From contig CP063166.1 of assembly GCA_016806145.1 (NCBI GenBank), positions 372,001-436,000 of the forward strand: a stretch of 64,000 bases of DNA, in the 5' to 3' direction. Position 1 is the first letter of the stretch. Each line of letters begins with the position of its first letter. The DNA is from Variovorax paradoxus (GTDB lineage Bacteria > Pseudomonadota > Gammaproteobacteria > Burkholderiales > Burkholderiaceae_C). The notes below the pieces were generated by a model that saw only the letters and a program-made list of their open reading frames with translations, was not told the DNA's origin and did no database searches. Shown in pieces: positions 60,883 to 64,000 of the stretch. The position numbers and the translations under genes are program-made.

Positions 60883-61647
60883 ATGCCCACCTCCCACCTC
60901 TACCTCATCACCGGCGCATCGCGCGGCCTCGGCCGCGCCATGGCCGAACAGCTGCTGCAACCCGGCCACGTCCTGCTGTGCATCTCGCGCCGCCAGAGCC
61001 CCGAGCTCGCCGAACAGGCGAAGGCGGCCGGCGTCGAGCTCGTGCAATGGGAACAGGACCTGTCCGACCCCGTCGCCTCGGCCGCGCGCCTGCGCGAATG
61101 GCTGGCCGCGCAGGACGCGCAGCGCTTCGACGGCGTCACGCTGATCAACAACGCGGGCACGGTCGGCAATCCCGCGCCGCTCGCTTCCGCGGTCGATGGC
61201 GAGCTGTCGCAGGCGCTGCGCATCGGGCTCGAAGCGCCGCTGCTGCTGACGGCGGCCTTTCTCGGCGGCACGCGCGACTGGCGCGGCGCGCGCAAGGTGC
61301 TCAACATCTCCTCGGGCCTGGGCCGCAACGCCATGGGCAGCCAGGCGCCGTACTGCGCGGCCAAGGCCGGCATGGACCACTACTCGCGCGCGGTCGCGCT
61401 CGAGGAAGCGAACCTGCCGAACGGCGCGCGCATCGTGTCGCTGGCGCCCGGCGTGATCGACACCGACATGCAGGTGCAACTGCGTGGCGCATCGGCCGAG
61501 AACTTCCCCGACCGCACGCGCTTCGAGAAGCTCAAGAGCGAGGGCCTGCTCGACAGCCCCGCGAGCGCGGCCGCGAAGGTGCTCAAGTACCTCGCGCGCG
61601 CGGACTTCGGCGCCAAGCCGGTGGCCGACGTGCGCGATCCGGACTGA
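60883..61647 (+). CDS. Short-chain dehydrogenase/reductase
   Basis: 254 residues, classical SDR: YLITGASRGLGRAMAEQLL (NADP-binding, Gly motif), INNAGTVG (NAG), LNISSGLGRNAMGSQAPYCAAKAGMDHYSRAVALE (Ser, Tyr-x3-Lys) and LAPGVIDTDMQ. The pattern resembles sepiapterin-reductase-like YueD/benzil reductases. Start 60883. Function not fixed by context; the next small gene begins 11 bp later. Confidence 0.9.
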   Translation: MPTSHLYLITGASRGLGRAMAEQLLQPGHVLLCISRRQSPELAEQAKAAGVELVQWEQDLSDPVASAARLREWLAAQDAQRFDGVTLINNAGTVGNPAPLASAVDGELSQALRIGLEAPLLLTAAFLGGTRDWRGARKVLNISSGLGRNAMGSQAPYCAAKAGMDHYSRAVALEEANLPNGARIVSLAPGVIDTDMQVQLRGASAENFPDRTRFEKLKSEGLLDSPASAAAKVLKYLARADFGAKPVADVRDPD

Positions 61648-61658
61648 GCACCCGCGCC

Positions 61659-61916
61659 ATGGCCACTGCCCAGGGCATCGACACCGGCGAGTACAAGCTC
61701 TTTCCCTCGCCGAGGAACCAGCACCGCATCGTCTTCACGCACCAGGTCTTCGTGCCGTATCCGTACGCGCTGATCGTGATGGACGAATTCGGCTTCCAGG
61801 GCCGCCACAGCCTGTTCGCGGCCTGCCGCCTGAGCGACGGCAAGATGGGCCAGCTCGCGGCCTTCGAGCTGGAGTCGGACGTGGCGGTGTTCAACCGCAA
61901 GTTCGTGCCGGACTGA
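61659..61916 (+). CDS. Small conserved-looking protein
   Basis: 85 residues (MATAQGIDTGEYKLFPSPRNQHRIVFTHQVFVPYPYALIVMDEFGFQG...), no family recognised. Composition is balanced, with many aromatic residues and beta-type pattern; no signal peptide. It stands 11 bp behind the SDR and is probably co-transcribed. No clear ribosome site is seen, so the start is uncertain. The 176 bp that follow hold nothing but a probable promoter region for the next gene. Confidence 0.55.
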   Translation: MATAQGIDTGEYKLFPSPRNQHRIVFTHQVFVPYPYALIVMDEFGFQGRHSLFAACRLSDGKMGQLAAFELESDVAVFNRKFVPD

Positions 61917-62092
61917 GCCGGGCCTCGGATGACGAGAACGTAACCGGGCGGATAAGTCCGCGTTCGTTTGCGTTTCTAGTGTGTGGGCGTGGAGAGATCG
62001 ACGCCCCGCGCATGGCCAGCCAGAACGGATCGCCGCCTGTCTCCACCCCCGCGCCCGACATCCAGCGCGGGGAACATCCCAAGGAGATATGC

Positions 62093-62491
62093 ATGTCGAA
62101 CACAAGAATCGCCGCGCTCGCGGCCGCCTCCGCCATCGCCGGCTTCATGCCGCTCATGGCCTCCGCCCAGCAAAGCGTGCAGCACGTCGACGCGCCTTCG
62201 CATTTCGCGGCCAATGAAACCGGGGTCAAGACCCATGCCGAACTGTCCGGCGCGGGCAAGTCGGCGGGCCAGGTCGATCGCGAGCTGGCGGCGGCGCAGG
62301 ACGATCCGAAATGGAAGGACTTCCTGGCCTATGGCGCGCCGGTTCCGGTGACCAATGCCAGGCCGAAGACCCGCGCCGAAGTGACGGCCGAGCTGGAGCG
62401 CGCGCAGCGGCACCCCGGCTGGGACCGGGCGTCGCGCTCGGGCGCATCGCTGGTGCTGCCCGCCGCGCCGATGCCCGTGTCGGCGCGTTGA
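62093..62491 (+). CDS. DUF4148-type periplasmic protein
   Basis: 132 residues. Signal peptide MSNTRIAALAAASAIAGFMPLMASAQ, cut at about 26. The mature part holds two DUF4148-like segments (THAELSGAGKSAGQVDRELAAAQDDPKWKDFL and KTRAEVTAELERAQRHPGW), which are short helical repeats common in Burkholderiales exported proteins of unknown role. Start 62093, 6 nt behind AAGGAG. Monocistronic, ended by a hairpin. Confidence 0.85.
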   Translation: MSNTRIAALAAASAIAGFMPLMASAQQSVQHVDAPSHFAANETGVKTHAELSGAGKSAGQVDRELAAAQDDPKWKDFLAYGAPVPVTNARPKTRAEVTAELERAQRHPGWDRASRSGASLVLPAAPMPVSAR

Positions 62492-62510
62492 AGAAGCGCC
62501 GTCCACCAAC

Positions 62511-62542
62511 GAAAAGAGGGCGCAGCGCGCCCTCCTTCTTCG
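62511..62542. terminator. Terminator between convergent genes
   Basis: GAGGGCGC-AGC-GCGCCCTC (62516-62534) with a pyrimidine-rich run (CTTCTTC) on the right and AAAA on the left. Suits both the DUF4148 gene and the convergent Bug gene, with the better T-run on the minus strand. Confidence 0.8.
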
Positions 62543-62561
62543 TTCGCGGGCGGTTGCGCGC

Positions 62562-63545
62562 TTACTCGATGGTCGCGCCCGAGGCCTGCACGATGCCCTT
62601 CCACTTCTCGTAGTCGGTCTTGAGCAGCGCGCCGAACTGCTCGGGCGTCATGCTCTGCGGCTCGGCGCCCTGCGCGATGATCGCGGCCTGCATCTCGGGC
62701 GTGGCCAGCAGCTTGTTGACCTCGGCGTTCAGGGTGGCGATCACGTCCTTGGGCGTCTTGGCCGGCACGAACAGGCCATACCAGGTGCTCACGTCGAAGC
62801 CCTTGTAGCCGAGCTCGGCCACGGTGGGCGTGTCGGGCAGCGAGCTGCTGCGCTTGGCCGAGGTCACGGCCAGCGGGCGCAGCTTGCCGGCCTTGATCTG
62901 GGCCATGGCCGAGGGCACCGACGACACCATCAGGTCGACGTTGCCCGCGAGCACGTCCATCATGGCCGCGTTCGAGCCCTTGTAGGGCACGTGGCGCATC
63001 TTGATCTTGGCCGCGCCGTTGAAGATCTCGCCGGCCAGGTGGATGGTGGTGCCGTTGCCGGGCGAGCCGTAGGTGATGGTGTCGGGCGCGGCGCGCGCGG
63101 CCTTCACCACGTCGTCGAGCGACTTGTACTTGGAGTTGGCCTGCGTGACGATCACCACGGGCGTGAAGGCCACGTGGGCCACCGCGGTCAGGTCCTTGGT
63201 CGGCTCGTAGCTGAGGTTCTTGTAGAGCCAGGGCGCGACGACCATGTTGTCCTTCTGGCCCATCACGATGTCGTAGCCCGTGGGCGCGGCACGCGCGGCC
63301 TCGGCGATGCCGATGGTGCCGCCGGCGCCCGCGCGGTTGTCGGGCACCACGGTCCAGTGGTTGGTCTCGGTGAGCTTCTGGGCCACCAGGCGCGCCAGGA
63401 TGTCGGTGCCGCCGCCGGGCGGGAAGGGCACGATCATGCGGATCGGCTTGGCGGGATAGGTCTGGGCCTGGGCGGTGGAGGCGGCGCCGAAGGCCAGCGG
63501 AAGTGCCAGCGCGAGGGCCAGCGGGCGGATGAGTTGTCGGATCAT
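62562..63545 (-). CDS. Bug-type TTT solute-binding protein
   Basis: 327 residues, signal peptide ending TAQAQ (about 28). Family parts: YPAKPIRMIVPFPPGGGTDILARLVAQKLTE, VVPDNRAGAGGTIGIAEAARAAPTGYDIVMGQKDN, YGSPGNGTTIHLAGEIFNGAAKIKMRHVPYKGSNAAMMDVLAGNVDLMVSSV, DTPTVAELGYKGFDVSTWYGLFVPAKTP. Third Bug receptor of the window; ligand unknown. Start 63545, the codon before IRQLIRPLA; an upstream ATG in the same frame lacks a signal peptide. Confidence 0.93.
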   Translation of the reverse strand: MIRQLIRPLALALALPLAFGAASTAQAQTYPAKPIRMIVPFPPGGGTDILARLVAQKLTETNHWTVVPDNRAGAGGTIGIAEAARAAPTGYDIVMGQKDNMVVAPWLYKNLSYEPTKDLTAVAHVAFTPVVIVTQANSKYKSLDDVVKAARAAPDTITYGSPGNGTTIHLAGEIFNGAAKIKMRHVPYKGSNAAMMDVLAGNVDLMVSSVPSAMAQIKAGKLRPLAVTSAKRSSSLPDTPTVAELGYKGFDVSTWYGLFVPAKTPKDVIATLNAEVNKLLATPEMQAAIIAQGAEPQSMTPEQFGALLKTDYEKWKGIVQASGATIE

Positions 63546-63892
63546 GGGTTTGTCTCTGTATCTGGACGGATCGGGTTGCAGCCTGGAAGCCATCGCATCG
63601 CTGCACCAGGGTGCAGTGTGCCGGAACGACCCCGAACGGGATTTCGCGGTTCGCGATGGCCGTCTTCTCCAGGCGTGGCGGCGTCCCCCGATTTTGCACT
63701 CCCTGCACTCCCTTAGTGCGCCTCGCGCCGTCCCTTGTCCCTTTGGCGCCGCTGTCGGCACCACGGCCGTGCCGCCAACGCGATTTCGGCTGGCATGGAA
63801 CTTGTGTGTTCTAAGCAAGTGACTTGCATGAATGCAAGTTGCTTGCTGAATCTCTACGCACCTGCTTCAATCCACACCCGAGGGCCCCGCTC
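63546..63892. other. 347-bp divergent intergenic region
   Basis: No convincing gene; short open frames on both strands have no family marks. The only structure seen is the 34-bp inverted repeat at 63814-63847 close to the right-hand gene. It must hold the promoters of the Bug gene (minus) and the family-3 binding-protein gene (plus). Confidence 0.6.
63814..63847. promoter_or_regulatory. 34-bp inverted repeat, candidate operator
   Basis: AGCAAGTGACTTGCAT, then GA, then ATGCAAGTTGCTTGCT: 16-bp arms with two mismatches. The inner 18 bp (ACTTGCAT-GA-ATGCAAGT) are perfect. It lies 46 bp before the binding-protein start, a position suited to a repressor or, in RNA, a leader hairpin. Confidence 0.65.
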
Positions 63893-64000
63893 ATGCTGTT
63901 CCATCGCGCAATCGCCGGCGTTCTTTCCCTGTTCCTGCTCGGTGCCGCGCACGGCGCCGACATGCTGGAGACGGTGAAGAACAAGAAAGAAATCGTCATC
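63893..64000 (+). CDS. Family-3 ABC binding protein, 5' part
   Basis: Only the first 36 codons are in the window: a signal peptide (MLFHRAIAGVLSLFLLGAAHGA, cut at about 22) and DMLETVKNKKEIVI, the usual first strand of polar amino acid receptors (family 3). The rest lies beyond the right edge. No ribosome site stronger than GAGGG is seen before the ATG. Ligand cannot be told. Confidence 0.7.
   Translation, partial: MLFHRAIAGVLSLFLLGAAHGADMLETVKNKKEIVI

Overview
The window is high-GC DNA with dense genes, mostly 60-200 bp gaps and almost all genes in short operons. Protein sequences, the gatCAB-mreBCD-mrdA core, many tripartite-tricarboxylate (Bug-type) binding proteins and several Liv-type ABC importers point to a betaproteobacterium of the Comamonadaceae, most likely Variovorax or a close relative (inference from recalled family sequences, no search run). 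No rRNA, tRNA, CRISPR array, integrase or transposase was seen.

Layout. 1-12292 is mainly housekeeping: the 3' end of an amidohydrolase, exonuclease III divergent from pyrE, a DUF4124 protein, gatCAB on the minus strand, and divergently mreB-mreC-mreD, a SUKH-type gene, then mrdA (PBP2). 12293-19437 handles sugars: an ABC importer of the xylose type (binding protein, permease, single-domain ATPase), a ROK repressor with a candidate operator upstream of the importer, and a PQQ glucose dehydrogenase. 19442-24190 is a carboxylic-acid cluster: Bug binding protein, PEP mutase/isocitrate-lyase-family enzyme and aconitase-type large and small subunits, divergent from an IclR regulator, with a 17-nt site repeated in opposite orientation between them. 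24192-27741 holds a Fis-type regulator without AAA+ domain, divergent from a quinohemoprotein alcohol dehydrogenase.

27742-39710 is mixed: a LuxR regulator divergent from a large lipoprotein, a second Bug protein, an M48 peptidase joined to a pilin-like segment, succinate-semialdehyde dehydrogenase, a PfpI-family protein, two divergent citrate-synthase paralogues (one with an HTH) and a membrane protein. 39701-49838 is a minus-strand uptake-and-activation module (acyl-CoA ligase, LivG-H-M, binding protein, LivF, phenylacetate-CoA-ligase-type enzyme) divergent from a Crp/Fnr regulator. 49851-60790 is a sigma-54 module: a PAS/AAA+/Fis activator divergent from an operon with a -24/-12 promoter, coding a hydroxyacyl-CoA dehydrogenase, a tannase-type lipoprotein, a full Liv transporter and an SGNH lipoprotein. 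The end has an SDR, two small proteins, a third Bug protein and the start of a family-3 binding protein.

Repeats: a 220-bp two-module inverted element occurs twice (27778 and 41030); a short Comamonadaceae-type repeat lies in frame inside gatB and again at 36151-36235; a 54-bp-arm inverted repeat lies at 807-1010.

Most interesting: the 20481-23230 enzyme set, in which two different active-site motifs are altered; the M48-pilin fusion; the SUKH plus L7/L12-like gene in the cell-shape operon; and the sigma-54 esterase/transport operon.
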